This document shows positions 52,648 through 62,837 of a stretch of 64,000 nt of DNA, piece after piece. This stretch comes from UBA6814 sp040753075. Lineage in GTDB: Bacteria; Desulfobacterota; Desulfovibrionia; Desulfovibrionales; Desulfovibrionaceae. Both the position numbers and the translations under genes were made by a program. The notes under the pieces are model-generated. The model saw only the letters and a list, made by a program, of their open reading frames with translations, ran no database searches and was not told the DNA's origin. The DNA lies in assembly GCA_040753075.1 (NCBI GenBank), contig JBFMHA010000007.1:1-64000 (forward strand). The letters run 5' to 3'. The number at the start of each line of letters is the position of its first letter. Within the stretch, counting starts at the first letter, position 1.

Positions 52648-53811
52648 TCAGAACACCACGAAGTCCTTCTGGGCCTGCGTGACCTTGCCCAGGTAGCGCC
52701 GGGTTTCGGCGTAGGGCAGGCGGGCGGCCAGGATGCCGTAGACCTGGTCCGGCCGCAGGCCGTTGACCTGGGAGAAGGCCGCGTCGCGGTCCCTGGCGAA
52801 GGTGCGCAGCACGTTGCCCGGACCGGTGTTGTAGGCCGCGATCTGGCAGTACTGCCGGGCCGTGGGGTCCGCCACCCGGGCCAGGTGCCGGGCGTCCAGC
52901 AGGTGCAGGTAGGCCGAGCCGTAGGTGATGCTGTTCGCCGGGTCCAGCAGGAAGGCGGGAGTGGGCGGCTCCTGGTCGCCGTCCAGGAACCCGCGCACCT
53001 CGGCCCCGGCGCTGGAGGGGACCACCTGCATGAGGCCGAAGGCCCCGGCGCTGCTCACCGCGTAGGGGTTGAAGCTGCTCTCGGTGCGCATGACCGCGTA
53101 GACCAGGCTCCTACTCACCCCGAAGCGGTCGGCCGCGGCCTCCACCAGGGGGCGGTACTTGGCCGCGCGCACGGGCAGGTGGTCCGGGACCAGGGGGAAG
53201 GCCACGAAGGACACGGTGCGGCCGTCGGCCTGCCGGGTGCGCAGGGTTTCGGCCACCAGCCGGGCGGCGAAGGCGTCGGCCTGGTCCTGGCCGATGATGT
53301 CCCGGCCCTCGAAGTCCTTGACCTCGCCCCGCAGGAAGGGCTCGCCCGAGGCCGGGACCGGTGCGTCGGAGTAGAGGTCCACGGCCCGGGGGTCCAGGGG
53401 GGTGAGCACGGTGGAGGCCACGGCCCGGCGCAGGCTGGCGGCGGGGTCCGCGGCGTCCACGGTCTCCACCGTGACCAGGCCGGCGTCGAAGTCCACCAGG
53501 GCGCGGCTCTTGTAGCCCGAGACGTATTTCACGTACTCCTTGGGCGAGGGCTCGCGGGTTTCGCCCTTGCCCCAGACCTTGCCCGCCGCGTTGCGCAGGG
53601 CGTCCACCGCCTTCTTGAAGCGTTTGAGATCGGCCTCCAGGGCCGCGGGGTTCGCGGCGTAGCGCGCGGCCTTCTCCGCAGCCATGCGCCCGGCCGCGGC
53701 CGCGTCCCCCGTGGCCGCGATCCGCGCCGCGCGCAGGGCGTCGGACGCCGAGCAGGCGGCCAGGACCAGGGACAAAACCAGGGCGAGCAGGCGGGCGGGG
53801 CGACGGAACAT
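52648..53811 (-). CDS. Membrane-bound lytic transglycosylase, MltC-like
   Basis: This 387-aa lipoprotein (lipobox LAAC, C20) has an N-terminal DUF3393-type domain (about 60-200: YVKYVSGYKSRALVDFDAGL). The SLT lysozyme-like domain has YAVMRTESSFNPYAVSSAGA (catalytic E), FGLMQVVP and IAAYNTGPGNVLRTF. It cleaves peptidoglycan to anhydromuropeptides in the periplasm. The start at 53811 gives a proper signal peptide. Confidence 0.92.
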   Translation of the reverse strand: MFRRPARLLALVLSLVLAACSASDALRAARIAATGDAAAAGRMAAEKAARYAANPAALEADLKRFKKAVDALRNAAGKVWGKGETREPSPKEYVKYVSGYKSRALVDFDAGLVTVETVDAADPAASLRRAVASTVLTPLDPRAVDLYSDAPVPASGEPFLRGEVKDFEGRDIIGQDQADAFAARLVAETLRTRQADGRTVSFVAFPLVPDHLPVRAAKYRPLVEAAADRFGVSRSLVYAVMRTESSFNPYAVSSAGAFGLMQVVPSSAGAEVRGFLDGDQEPPTPAFLLDPANSITYGSAYLHLLDARHLARVADPTARQYCQIAAYNTGPGNVLRTFARDRDAAFSQVNGLRPDQVYGILAARLPYAETRRYLGKVTQAQKDFVVF

Positions 53812-53951
53812 GGAGCCTGGGTAGCAGAAAACCTCCCGGAGGGGAAACCGGGCTGGGGCGGCGGGATGACGCACCCTTCGCTAGCCGCCGGCGGCAGACG
53901 GGGCGGTCCGCCGCCCTGCCGCCCCTTGTGCAAATCCGCGGGGTGGGCCAT

Positions 53952-54908
53952 ATGTTGGTCATGAGCGCGCAACGCACCGTGGCCGGGTTCCTGCTGGGGG
54001 GGAGCATCGTGGCCTTCGGCCTGGGGTCGCTGGGTCTGAGCCTGCGGCTGGAGCCCTTCGTCTCCTGGTTCTACCTCTTCGCCTGGTGGCCCTACATCCT
54101 GGGCGCGGAGGCCGCGCTCCTGCTCCTGGGCGGCTATTCCACGCTCTTCGAGGAGCCCCGGCGCTTCCTGGTGCTGCTCCCCCTGTCGGTGTCCGTGTGG
54201 CTCGCGTTCGAACTGTACAACTTCCGCCTGGACAACTGGCAGTACCTGAACCTGCCGGCCGACACCGGGCTGCGCTGGGCCGGCTATTTCCTGTCCTTCG
54301 CCACGGTGCTGCCAGGCCTGTCCGTGACCCGGCGGCTCCTGGAGTTCTGGGGGGTGTTCGACCGGGCAGCCAGCACGCCCTGGCCCCGGGTGCGCCGGCT
54401 CTACGGCTGGCTCACCCACCTGGGACTGGCCTGCCTGGCGCTGCCCGTGCTGTTCCCGCGGTACTGCTTCCCCCTGGTCTGGGCCGGCCCGGTCCTGCTC
54501 CTGGAGCCGGTGCTGCACGCCCGGGGGGCGCGCTCCCTCCTGGGCGGGCTGGCCCTGGGCCGGCCGCGCCTGCTCTGGCGGACGCTGCTGGCGGGCGGGA
54601 TCTGCGGACTGCTCTGGGAGTGCTGGAACTCCTGGGCCCGGGCCAAGTGGGTGTACACCGTGCCCTGGGTGGGCGAGTTCCTGAAGGTCTTCGAGATGCC
54701 CCTGCTCGGCTACCTGGGCTTTTTGCCCTTCGCCCTGTCCTGCTTCGCGATCACCGAGGCTTTCTTCCTGTTCCTGGGGCGCCTGCGGCTGCTGCCCGCG
54801 GCCCGGCGGCGGCTGGCCTGGCTCCTGCTCGGGGTGGCCGCGGCCTGCTTCGACGCCGCGGTGCTCCTGGGCATGGACCTGTGGACCGTGGTTTCGTTCA
54901 GCCGGTAG
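53952..54908 (+). CDS. Polytopic membrane protein of unknown function
   Basis: This protein of about 318 aa has roughly eight TM helices, starting near FLLGGSIVAFGLGSLGLSL. Conserved-looking polar spots include FELYNFRLDNWQYLNLP and LLWECWNSWARAKWVYTVPW, where Trp, Asn and Glu cluster near membrane boundaries. I do not recognise a function. Several starts are possible (53928 GTG, 53952 ATG, 53961 ATG). Confidence 0.7.
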   Translation: MLVMSAQRTVAGFLLGGSIVAFGLGSLGLSLRLEPFVSWFYLFAWWPYILGAEAALLLLGGYSTLFEEPRRFLVLLPLSVSVWLAFELYNFRLDNWQYLNLPADTGLRWAGYFLSFATVLPGLSVTRRLLEFWGVFDRAASTPWPRVRRLYGWLTHLGLACLALPVLFPRYCFPLVWAGPVLLLEPVLHARGARSLLGGLALGRPRLLWRTLLAGGICGLLWECWNSWARAKWVYTVPWVGEFLKVFEMPLLGYLGFLPFALSCFAITEAFFLFLGRLRLLPAARRRLAWLLLGVAAACFDAAVLLGMDLWTVVSFSR

Positions 54909-54992
54909 CGAGGCGTCCGCAACCTCCCATGATGCCGCCGCGCCGGGGCGGTCGGTCCCCCCAGCATCATGCGGGGGCTGCGCGGGGCTGCG

Positions 54993-56780
54993 CTAGACGG
55001 CCTTCATGTGCGGCGGCCGCGTGGGCGTGGGCTCGCCGGGCTTGAAGACGGAGCCCACCGCGAAGCCGATCTCCCCGGCCAGCTTGCGGTCCACGCCCAG
55101 GAGGATGGTCTCCAGGTAGACCATGAAGGTGATGGCCTTCTCGTACTGCTTGAACAGGTAGTGCAGGGTGTAGGCCACGTTCTTGGCGTCCTTGCAGGTC
55201 TCGAAGCTGCTCATCTCGAAGTTGGCCGGGGAGGCCAGGTGGGCGAGCTGCTTGGTCTTGAACTCGGTCTCGATCTTGTGGATCTTGTGCAGGTACCAGT
55301 AGATCTTCTGGGCCACCCGCTCGGACCGGGACATGACGTCCTTGTCCTTCTTGTTGAACTCCTCCAGGGCGCGGTGGGCCTCGTCCTGGCTGGCGGTCTG
55401 GGCGGAGAGCAGGTTGAAGGCCCGGTCCTTCTTCTTGAGCACCGCGCGCTTGATGAGCCGCTTCTTCACCGAATCCTTGACCTCGCTCACGGTGAGGTTC
55501 AGGACCTCGCCCACCCCGGCGCTGGCGAACTCCGCGCCCACGGTGGCCCCGGTGACGGAGCCGGTCTGCTCCAGGGCCATGCCCATGAAGGTCTTGCCCC
55601 CCTCCACGTCCTGGATGGAGCCCTCCAGCGGGACCATGACCTCGGTGAGCTTGCCCAGGCCGGTGTCCACGATCTTGGACACCAGGGGGTTGTCCATGTA
55701 GCGCTCCACGTCGGATTCGTCCTTGGCCGGCTTGACCTTGTCCAGGGCGTATTCCTTGGCCATCTCCTTCAAGCTCTTGTCCTGCTCGGGCGGCTGCCCC
55801 ACGGTCTGGGCCGAGGTCACGTTCTGGATCAGGGTGTCGGTGCCGCCCAGCTTGTTCCAGGCGGTGAGCCGCTGCGCGTAGAACTGCATAACCGTGTTGG
55901 GGTCCACCTTGGAGGAGATCTGCAGCCCGGGAGTGCGCAACATGCGCAGGTAGTAGTTGCGCATCCGGTCATTGAACTCCTGCTCCGGCATGGTATAGCA
56001 GTCCTTGCCGCACTTCATGTGGTTGCCGGTGTAGTGGACCTGTCGGACCACGTGGGCGAAGATGAGGTCTGCGTAGTCGATGTAGCGGTCGCGCTCCTTG
56101 ATGACAGCGTCCAGGGTGATGTTGATGAAGTTGCCCAGCATCTGGGAGTAGTAGTTGAGCTCCAGGAGCCGTTCGTTGAGCTCGCGGTCCTTGGCCCAGG
56201 ACTGGCTCGATCCCCTGAGGCCCGGGAACTGCTCGGCGGGCTTCATGTCCGACTTGAAGGCCGAGCTGATGGCGGTCTTCATGTGCCGGAACTTGTTCCA
56301 GCGGCCCTTGTGCCCGCCCTTGAGCATGGCGTGGCGGCGTCCGACCCGGTCCAGCTTGCGCTGGATCTTCATCACCGCGGGCTCGATGAGGGAGGGCTCG
56401 GTGATCTTGTCGTCGCCGGAGGGATCGTATTCGATGCCCTTGCGCAGCTTGTAGGTCTTGTACTGGTACTTGGCCTCGCCCAGGCCCTTGGCCACCGCGA
56501 AGCCCACCACCACGCCGATGACCGGGCCGATGCCGAAGGTCACCGCGGCGCTGGACACGCCGGCGGCGATGATGGCCGCCGCGGCCAGAGTCTTGCCCAC
56601 GCCCACGCCCACGTTGACCACCGTGGTCACCACCTTCTCCTTGAAGTCCGTGGTGAACAGGTAGCCCTGCACCGAGGGCCCGATCTTGTAGTTGGACATG
56701 GCCTTGGTCTTGGCGTCCTCGATGAGCCTCATGGCCCGGTCTTGGAAGTTCGGGTCCAGGTCGGCGACCGGCTGGGGCAT
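54993..56780 (-). CDS. Large hypothetical protein with glycine-rich membrane segment
   Basis: This 595-aa protein starts MPQPVADLDPNFQDRAMRLI at 56780. A long Gly/Ala/Val stretch (about 50-99, including AAAAIIAAGVSSAAVTFGIG) could cross a membrane twice. The rest is charged and helical, with a CGKDCYTMPE pair of cysteines (about 255-262) and many basic residues. No family is recognised. Pore-forming effector-like and scaffold proteins can look like this, but no secretion genes lie nearby. Confidence 0.65.
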   Translation of the reverse strand: MPQPVADLDPNFQDRAMRLIEDAKTKAMSNYKIGPSVQGYLFTTDFKEKVVTTVVNVGVGVGKTLAAAAIIAAGVSSAAVTFGIGPVIGVVVGFAVAKGLGEAKYQYKTYKLRKGIEYDPSGDDKITEPSLIEPAVMKIQRKLDRVGRRHAMLKGGHKGRWNKFRHMKTAISSAFKSDMKPAEQFPGLRGSSQSWAKDRELNERLLELNYYSQMLGNFINITLDAVIKERDRYIDYADLIFAHVVRQVHYTGNHMKCGKDCYTMPEQEFNDRMRNYYLRMLRTPGLQISSKVDPNTVMQFYAQRLTAWNKLGGTDTLIQNVTSAQTVGQPPEQDKSLKEMAKEYALDKVKPAKDESDVERYMDNPLVSKIVDTGLGKLTEVMVPLEGSIQDVEGGKTFMGMALEQTGSVTGATVGAEFASAGVGEVLNLTVSEVKDSVKKRLIKRAVLKKKDRAFNLLSAQTASQDEAHRALEEFNKKDKDVMSRSERVAQKIYWYLHKIHKIETEFKTKQLAHLASPANFEMSSFETCKDAKNVAYTLHYLFKQYEKAITFMVYLETILLGVDRKLAGEIGFAVGSVFKPGEPTPTRPPHMKAV

Positions 56781-56891
56781 GGCGGTGGCTCCGGTTGAAG
56801 TGGCGGGCGGGGGAGTCAGAGGGAATCGTACAAGAGTATGGGAGAAATTGGAAGATAATGCAAACTGCGGCCGGGTGCGCCGCAAGGTCGC

Positions 56892-57323
56892 TCAACAGGA
56901 GTCGTCAGGGGCCGCAGCGCCTTCGCGGTAGCGGCGGCAGAGGAAGCGGATCACGTTCTTGGCCAGCTCCACGTGGCCGGACATGAGGTCGTAGAGGGCC
57001 TCGTGGTCCAGCCGCAGGAGCAGTACGTCCTCCAGCGCCGTGACCGTGGCCGAGCGCAGCTCCGGATCCAGGGCGGCCAGTTCTCCGAAGACCTCGCGCG
57101 GGCCGAGCACGGCCAGCTCCCGGTCCCGGTCGTGCACCCGGACCCGTCCCGCGGCCACCACGTACATGCTCGAGCCGTAGTCGCCCTTGGCGAACACGTC
57201 CTCGCCGGCCGGGATCTCCACCTCCTCGAAGGACGCGGACAGTTCGGCCAGGACGTGGCCGGCCAGCTCGGCGAAGATGTTGACGCCGGAGAGGAGCAGG
57301 ACGCGTTCCACGGTGAGCAGCAT
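56892..57323 (-). CDS. Cyclic-nucleotide-binding-domain protein
   Basis: This 143-aa protein is a single cNMP-binding fold: EVEIPAGEDVFAKGDYGSSM, YVVAAGRVRVH and the phosphate-binding cassette FGELAALDPELRSATVTA. There is no DNA-binding domain. The arginine in the cassette (ELRSA) is compatible with cNMP binding. It lies 30 bp after the NTT/HEAT gene on the same strand and probably works with it. Confidence 0.88.
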   Translation of the reverse strand: MLLTVERVLLLSGVNIFAELAGHVLAELSASFEEVEIPAGEDVFAKGDYGSSMYVVAAGRVRVHDRDRELAVLGPREVFGELAALDPELRSATVTALEDVLLLRLDHEALYDLMSGHVELAKNVIRFLCRRYREGAAAPDDSC

Positions 57324-57353
57324 GCGCAGGCGACCTCGCGGGGTTTCCGGTGA

Positions 57354-60170
57354 TTACGCCGGTCCGTCCGGCGCGTCAAAGGGGACGGGAGGGGCTGGGG
57401 GGGCGGAGCGCATCCTGGCCAGGGCGAACTGCCGGGTCTCGGCAAAGGCCGGGTCTCCGGGCAGGTCGGCCTCGCGCACCGCGGCGCCCAGGGCCGGCTC
57501 GGCCAGGAGGCCGGCGGCGTACAGGGCCGCGGTCCGGGTCCAGGCGCCCACCGCGCCGTCGTCCCGGCGCAGCACGCCCGAGACCAGGCCGGCCGGGGAG
57601 GGGATCTTGAGCGGGAAGAGTTGGGCCAGGGCGGCGTGCAGCTTTTCCGGGGAGAGTCCGCGCAGCAGCGGCAGGACGAAGCGCCGGGCTTCGGGCGGGG
57701 TCAGGCTCTCCAGGAGCTCCACCGCGATGGCCCGCTGGTCCCGGGCCGGGTGGCGCAGCCGGGTGCGGGCCTGGGCGACCGCGCCGGGCGGAGAAAGGAA
57801 GGCGAGCAGGGCGAGCATCCTGGCCCTGGCTTCGCCAAGCTCGTCGCCCAGGGCCCGGGCCAGGAGTTCGGTCTCCTCCCGGGCTCCGGCCGCGGCCTGT
57901 CCCGCGGCCAGCCAGGTGGCGGACTTGGCCTCGGCCGCCAGGCGGCCCAGGACCCATTCCCGGCCGTCCTTGCCCGCGGCCTGGTGTGCCCGGTCCTCCA
58001 GCGCCTCCAGCGCCTCCCGGCGCAGGCCGGCGTCGGGGTGCTCCGCCAGCCCCAGCAGGAAGTCCCGGGCCGCGTCCCCGGCCAGGCGCGCGGCGGCTCG
58101 CACCAGGCCGATGCGGGCGGGGCGGTCCAGGCCGGGATCGGCAAAGGCCGAGACGATCTCGGGCAGGGCCTCCGGCCCCATGGCGGCCAGGGCGCGGACA
58201 GCCAGGGCCGCGGTGTCCCGTCGGCCCAGGCCGGCGATGACCCGGAACGCCAGGCGGGGGTTGCCCAGGCGCTCTGCCGCGGCCAGGGCAGCGGCCCGGA
58301 CCCGGGGGCTCGCGTCGTCCAGGAGCGGGGCCAGGGGCCGGTAGTACCCGGACTGGCCGATCTCGCCCAGGACCAGGGCCGCGGCCTCGCGGTCCGCCTC
58401 GTCCGGGGACGCCTGCAGGGCCATGAGCCGGCCGCCCGCGGCCAGCACGCCCTCGATGCCCCCGTGCCGGAGCAGGGCCACCATGGCCCCGCGGGCCACG
58501 GTGCGGTCCGGGTCGTCCAGGAACACCAGGAGCCCCTCCAGGGCCTCGGATTCGGCCAGGGCGCCGTAGGCCTTGAGGGCCAGGGCGGCCACGGCCGGGT
58601 CCGGAGGCCGGCGCAGGATCCCGCGCACCGCGGGCAGGGCGTCGGCGGGCCGGAGGGCCTCGATGCGGACCAGCGCCTCCCGCACCACCTCGGGCGAGGG
58701 GTGGGCCAGGAGACCGGCCAGGGCCGGCCGCAGGGCGTCGGGGTCGTGGCGGGCCAGGATGTCCATGGCCGAGAGCGCCTCCCCCGGCTTGTCGCTGGCC
58801 AGGCCCCGGGCGATGAGGGCCAGGCTCTGCCGGTCCTGGGCCTGTCCGTCGCCGTTGGTCAGGCGACGGGCGCCCAGGGCGGCGAGCAGCGTCCGGTTGT
58901 AGCCCCGACGCACCCCGGCGATGCACAGCAGCCAGATCACGAGCACGCCCATGAGCAGGTAGGTGATGCTGACCGCGTCCAGGACCAGCAGGGAGCCCCG
59001 GGACAGGGCCAGGAGCAGCCCGGCCACCGCCAGCACGGCCACCGGTTCGGCCAGACCCTCCACCGAGGCCTGCGCCGCCAGCCGGCGTCCCGCGGCCAGG
59101 GGCTGGTACAGGACCATGAAGGCCGGCCGGTAGAAGCTGGAGCGGATCACGTAGTCCAGGAGCTTGAGGCTCACCGCCAGCCAGAACACCAGGGGGCTGG
59201 CCGACGAGGCCCAGGAGGTCGAGGCCGCGACCCCCATGCAGGCCAGGACCAGGGCCCCGGGCAGGAGCACCAGGGAGTTGATCGAGCCCAGGCCGGTGAT
59301 GATGCGCCCCGCGGCCACCGCCCGCAGGAGCAGCACCACCGCCGCGGCCAGGGCGTAGAACCAGCCGAAGAACCCGGCCATGTGCTCGGCATTGGGGGCG
59401 TGGGCCTGGGCCTGGGCGTTCAGGATGAGGTCGGTGAGGAAGAGCCCGGCGATGCCCACGGCCCACAGCAGGTGGATACCGGTCACGTAGCGGTCGGAGA
59501 AGGCCACGCCGAACTGGGGCCCGGGCCGACCGGCGGCCGGGGTCCGCTCCTTTTCCCGGGCCGGGCGCAGGGAGCGGCCGGCCCGGCCCAGGGCCGCAGT
59601 GCAGGCCAGGGCCGCGCCCAGCCAGCCCACGGCCAGCCAGAGCAGGTCCGCCGCGCCCAGAATCCGGGCCAGGGCCGGGGTGGCCAGGCCGGCCAGGCAT
59701 ACGGCCAGGAATTCCCCCGCGCCCATGAGCCCGAACAGGCGCTTGGCCTGGGCCAGGTCGAACACCGAGTTGGCCAGGCCCCAGAAGGCCAGGCCCGAGA
59801 GGATGTAGGCCACGTCGAACCACACCGCCAGGACCAGGGGCGGCCAGCCCGAGGGATCCCGGGCCAGCCACAGCCGCAGCCCGGCCAGGCTGACCACGAG
59901 CAGGGCCAGGGTTCCCGCGGCCAGGGCCTCGGGGGAGAGGCGGCGTTCGAACAGGGTGAAGAGCAGCCACATGGCCACCGTGCCCAGGGCCACGCCCACG
60001 TAGACATAGGGCAGGTCGCTGGAGGGGTAATGGGAGAGGAACACCGCCCGCGATGCGGCGTAGAGCAGGAGGAGCCCCGCGCCCAGGCAGAAGGTGGCGG
60101 CCGCCCCCAGGGCCAGGGGCCGGCCCTCGCCCGGGCGGATGTCCCAGAGGTTGCTCAGTGTGGCGTGCAT
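57354..60170 (-). CDS. NTT (ATP/ADP translocase)-like membrane protein fused to HEAT repeats
   Basis: This 938-aa protein starts MHATLSNLWDIRPGEGRPLA at 60170; the frame stays open far upstream only as an antisense shadow. Residues about 20-430 hold some 11-12 TM helices in an NTT/MFS-like fold (GLANSVFDLAQAKRLFGLMG, then GAGEFLA). Residues about 450-930 form repeated helical HEAT units (ALSAMDILARHDPDALRPAL and similar). Such fusions are known but uncharacterised; the substrate is unknown. The downstream cNMP-binding gene suggests regulated activity. Confidence 0.8.
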   Translation of the reverse strand: MHATLSNLWDIRPGEGRPLALGAAATFCLGAGLLLLYAASRAVFLSHYPSSDLPYVYVGVALGTVAMWLLFTLFERRLSPEALAAGTLALLVVSLAGLRLWLARDPSGWPPLVLAVWFDVAYILSGLAFWGLANSVFDLAQAKRLFGLMGAGEFLAVCLAGLATPALARILGAADLLWLAVGWLGAALACTAALGRAGRSLRPAREKERTPAAGRPGPQFGVAFSDRYVTGIHLLWAVGIAGLFLTDLILNAQAQAHAPNAEHMAGFFGWFYALAAAVVLLLRAVAAGRIITGLGSINSLVLLPGALVLACMGVAASTSWASSASPLVFWLAVSLKLLDYVIRSSFYRPAFMVLYQPLAAGRRLAAQASVEGLAEPVAVLAVAGLLLALSRGSLLVLDAVSITYLLMGVLVIWLLCIAGVRRGYNRTLLAALGARRLTNGDGQAQDRQSLALIARGLASDKPGEALSAMDILARHDPDALRPALAGLLAHPSPEVVREALVRIEALRPADALPAVRGILRRPPDPAVAALALKAYGALAESEALEGLLVFLDDPDRTVARGAMVALLRHGGIEGVLAAGGRLMALQASPDEADREAAALVLGEIGQSGYYRPLAPLLDDASPRVRAAALAAAERLGNPRLAFRVIAGLGRRDTAALAVRALAAMGPEALPEIVSAFADPGLDRPARIGLVRAAARLAGDAARDFLLGLAEHPDAGLRREALEALEDRAHQAAGKDGREWVLGRLAAEAKSATWLAAGQAAAGAREETELLARALGDELGEARARMLALLAFLSPPGAVAQARTRLRHPARDQRAIAVELLESLTPPEARRFVLPLLRGLSPEKLHAALAQLFPLKIPSPAGLVSGVLRRDDGAVGAWTRTAALYAAGLLAEPALGAAVREADLPGDPAFAETRQFALARMRSAPPAPPVPFDAPDGPA

Positions 60171-60383
60171 GGCGACCGGTCCCGGACCCGGCGCGCCGGG
60201 CCGCGATGCTCCAACTTGGGGCCTAAGCCCCGGGAAAGTCAAGCGGGATTCCGCGGCGGCGGAGCCGTTCGCGGCTCTTTCCGGTTGACTTGCGTTGCGA
60301 TTTGGCTTTTCTTTGGACGATAAACAAAGCTGGGCCGTTAGGCCCGTTTTCGCGTCCCCAGCCCTCAACCCCCGGACCGCACC

Positions 60384-62825
60384 ATGAAAGGGCACGCCGC
60401 CACCCGTCTCAAGCTCCTCCTCACCACGCTGGCCATCCTCGTGCTGGCCATGGCCTTCAACGGCGGGCTCTCCGTCTCCTCCCTGGAGAAGCTCTCCCTG
60501 AACTCCCTCATCGCCCGCTACCAGGTGGTGGCCAACGCCTTCCGCTCCCAGGTGGCCCAGTCCATCCGCTACGGCAAGCCCCTGGAGCGCTTCTTCGGCA
60601 TCACCCGGATGATGGAGGACGTGCGGGCCGACCTGCCGGACCTGTCCAACATCATGGTGGTCTCCACCGAGGGCGCGGTGCTCTACAGCCTGGACGACTC
60701 CCGGATCGGGCAGCAGTGGCCGGACCTGGCCGGGCCCGAGGCCAAGACCCTGTCCGCCGGCGGCGGGCACATGGACTACAAGGCCGGCGACGCCTACTAC
60801 GTCGAATTCCCCATCGAGGTGCAGGCGCAAGGGGACGAGCCGGCCGCGGTCAAGGGCCTGGTGGTCTTCGCCTTCCCCGCGGACCTGGTGCAGGCCAAGC
60901 TCAAGACCATCATCCTGGAGAACGTGGACGTGCTGGCGTTCATCACCCTGGCCGCGGCCGCGGTGCTCGGGGTGCTGCTCACCTTCTTCCTGCCCCTGGA
61001 CCCGGGCCGCTTCTCCAAGGTCCGGCTCTACCTCATCCTGGTGCTGGCCCTGGGCGGGTCGCAGTGCGTCTATTCGTATTACAACGTGCAGACCTTCCGG
61101 GACAACTTCCTGGAGATCACCCGGACCAACACCGAGAAGGTGGCCCGGCTGCTCAAGTCCGACGTGGACTATCTCCTGTCCAAGGGGTTGTCGGTGGAGC
61201 GGCTGAGCAAGATGGACGTGTACATGTCCAAGATCCTGGCCGTGACCCCGGAGATCGCCCAGATGAGCATCATGGGCCAGGACGGCCGGGTGCTCTACCG
61301 GGCCGATGCGAACGGGCCGGTGGCGGTGCGGGCCGGAACCTTCGCCGCTACCGCCGGGGCGGGGGACATCGCCGTCTCGCTCATCAAGACCTCCAAGGAC
61401 GGGGCCCACGCCAAGCAGGGCGAACTGCGCGTGGAGCTCTCCCAGAAGGTCATCGCCGAGAAGGTGCGGGAGATCATCCTGGACTCGGTGACCGTGGGGG
61501 TCATCGCCATCCTCTTCCTGCTGGAGCTGGTCATCATCTTCCTCATCTTCCTGCGCGAGCAGACCAGGGGGGCGGCTCCGGCCGCGGTCTCCGCGGAGGA
61601 CGACCACCACCGCTACGCCATCATCCGGCCGGTGGCCTTCCTGTTCCTCTTCGCCATGGACATGTGCATCTCCTTCATCCCCCTGCACATGGAGCAGATC
61701 TACCAGCCCCTGCTCGGCCTGTCCGAGGAGGTGATCATGGGCCTGCCCATCTCGGCGGAGATGTTCTTCGCCGGGGCCATGGTGCTGGTGTCCGGCGTAT
61801 GGACCGACCGCCGGGGCTGGTTCGAGCCCTTCTTCGCTGGCGCGTTCCTGGCCTGCGCGGGCTACGTGTATTCCGGCCTGGCCCCGAACGCGCTCCAGTT
61901 CATCATGGCCCGGGGCCTGGTGGGCGCGGGCTACGGCCTGGCCCTCATGGCCACCGAGGGCTTCGTGGTGGACAACACCGGATCCCGCAACCGGGCCCAG
62001 GGCATCACCCACCTCTTCGCCGGGGTGTACGCCGGCAGCCTGTGCGGCGGGGCGGCCGGCGCCATGCTGGCCGACCGCCTGGGCTTCCGGCCGGTGTTCC
62101 TGGCCTCGGCCGTGCTCATGCTGCTGATGCTGGCGGTGGTCTTCCTGGTGCTGCGCGGCTCCTTCCACCGCCCAAAGCGGGACGCCAGCGAACCCGCGCC
62201 CGCCATCTCCGCGGCCCAGGTCCGCAAGTTCCTGTTCAACCGCAACGTGCTCGGGCTCATCATCATGAACATCATGCCCGGCGCGCTCATCCTGGTGGGC
62301 TTCATCAACTTCCTCATCCCGGTGTACCTGAACCGCATCGGCACCAACCAGTCGGACATCGGCCGGGTGCTCATGATCTACGGGGTGTGCCTCATCTATA
62401 TGGCCCCCAGCATCAGCCGATTCGTGGACCGCTCCCAAAACAAGAAGATCTTCATCTTCCTGTCCGGGGTCATCGGCGCCCTGGCGCTCACCGGCTACTT
62501 CTTCCAGGGCGGGCTCCTGGTCACCGGCCTGGCCGCGCTCATGCTGGGCGTGTCCTCCAGCCTGGGCTTCGCGGCCCAGAACGCCTTCGCCCTGAACCTC
62601 AAGGTGACCCACGAGGTCGGGCACGGGGTGGCCATGGGCTTGTCCAACGCCCTGGAGCGCATCGGCCAGGTGCTGGGACCCCTGGCCCTGGGCTGGATCA
62701 TCGTGTCCCTGGGCATGGAGAAGGGCATCGCCTCGGCCGGCGTGCTCTACCTGTCGGTGTCCCTGCTCTTCCTGTTCATGGTCCGGGAGAAGGGCGCGGT
62801 CGTCACCACGGACGAGAAGCACTAG
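60384..62825 (+). CDS. Sensor domain-MFS transporter fusion
   Basis: This 813-aa protein has TM1 (about 8-28), an extracytoplasmic Cache-like domain (30-190), TMs near 192-240, a second extracytoplasmic domain (about 245-370), a TM (about 373-395) and a C-terminal 12-TM MFS domain (about 412-800). The MFS motif is seen as GVWTDRRGWFEPF. The double sensor is laid out as in chemoreceptors and kinases but is joined to a transporter. It suggests ligand-gated transport or a transporter-like signalling module. It diverges from the NTT/HEAT gene. Confidence 0.8.
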   Translation: MKGHAATRLKLLLTTLAILVLAMAFNGGLSVSSLEKLSLNSLIARYQVVANAFRSQVAQSIRYGKPLERFFGITRMMEDVRADLPDLSNIMVVSTEGAVLYSLDDSRIGQQWPDLAGPEAKTLSAGGGHMDYKAGDAYYVEFPIEVQAQGDEPAAVKGLVVFAFPADLVQAKLKTIILENVDVLAFITLAAAAVLGVLLTFFLPLDPGRFSKVRLYLILVLALGGSQCVYSYYNVQTFRDNFLEITRTNTEKVARLLKSDVDYLLSKGLSVERLSKMDVYMSKILAVTPEIAQMSIMGQDGRVLYRADANGPVAVRAGTFAATAGAGDIAVSLIKTSKDGAHAKQGELRVELSQKVIAEKVREIILDSVTVGVIAILFLLELVIIFLIFLREQTRGAAPAAVSAEDDHHRYAIIRPVAFLFLFAMDMCISFIPLHMEQIYQPLLGLSEEVIMGLPISAEMFFAGAMVLVSGVWTDRRGWFEPFFAGAFLACAGYVYSGLAPNALQFIMARGLVGAGYGLALMATEGFVVDNTGSRNRAQGITHLFAGVYAGSLCGGAAGAMLADRLGFRPVFLASAVLMLLMLAVVFLVLRGSFHRPKRDASEPAPAISAAQVRKFLFNRNVLGLIIMNIMPGALILVGFINFLIPVYLNRIGTNQSDIGRVLMIYGVCLIYMAPSISRFVDRSQNKKIFIFLSGVIGALALTGYFFQGGLLVTGLAALMLGVSSSLGFAAQNAFALNLKVTHEVGHGVAMGLSNALERIGQVLGPLALGWIIVSLGMEKGIASAGVLYLSVSLLFLFMVREKGAVVTTDEKH

Positions 62826-62837
62826 GCCGCATCCGGC

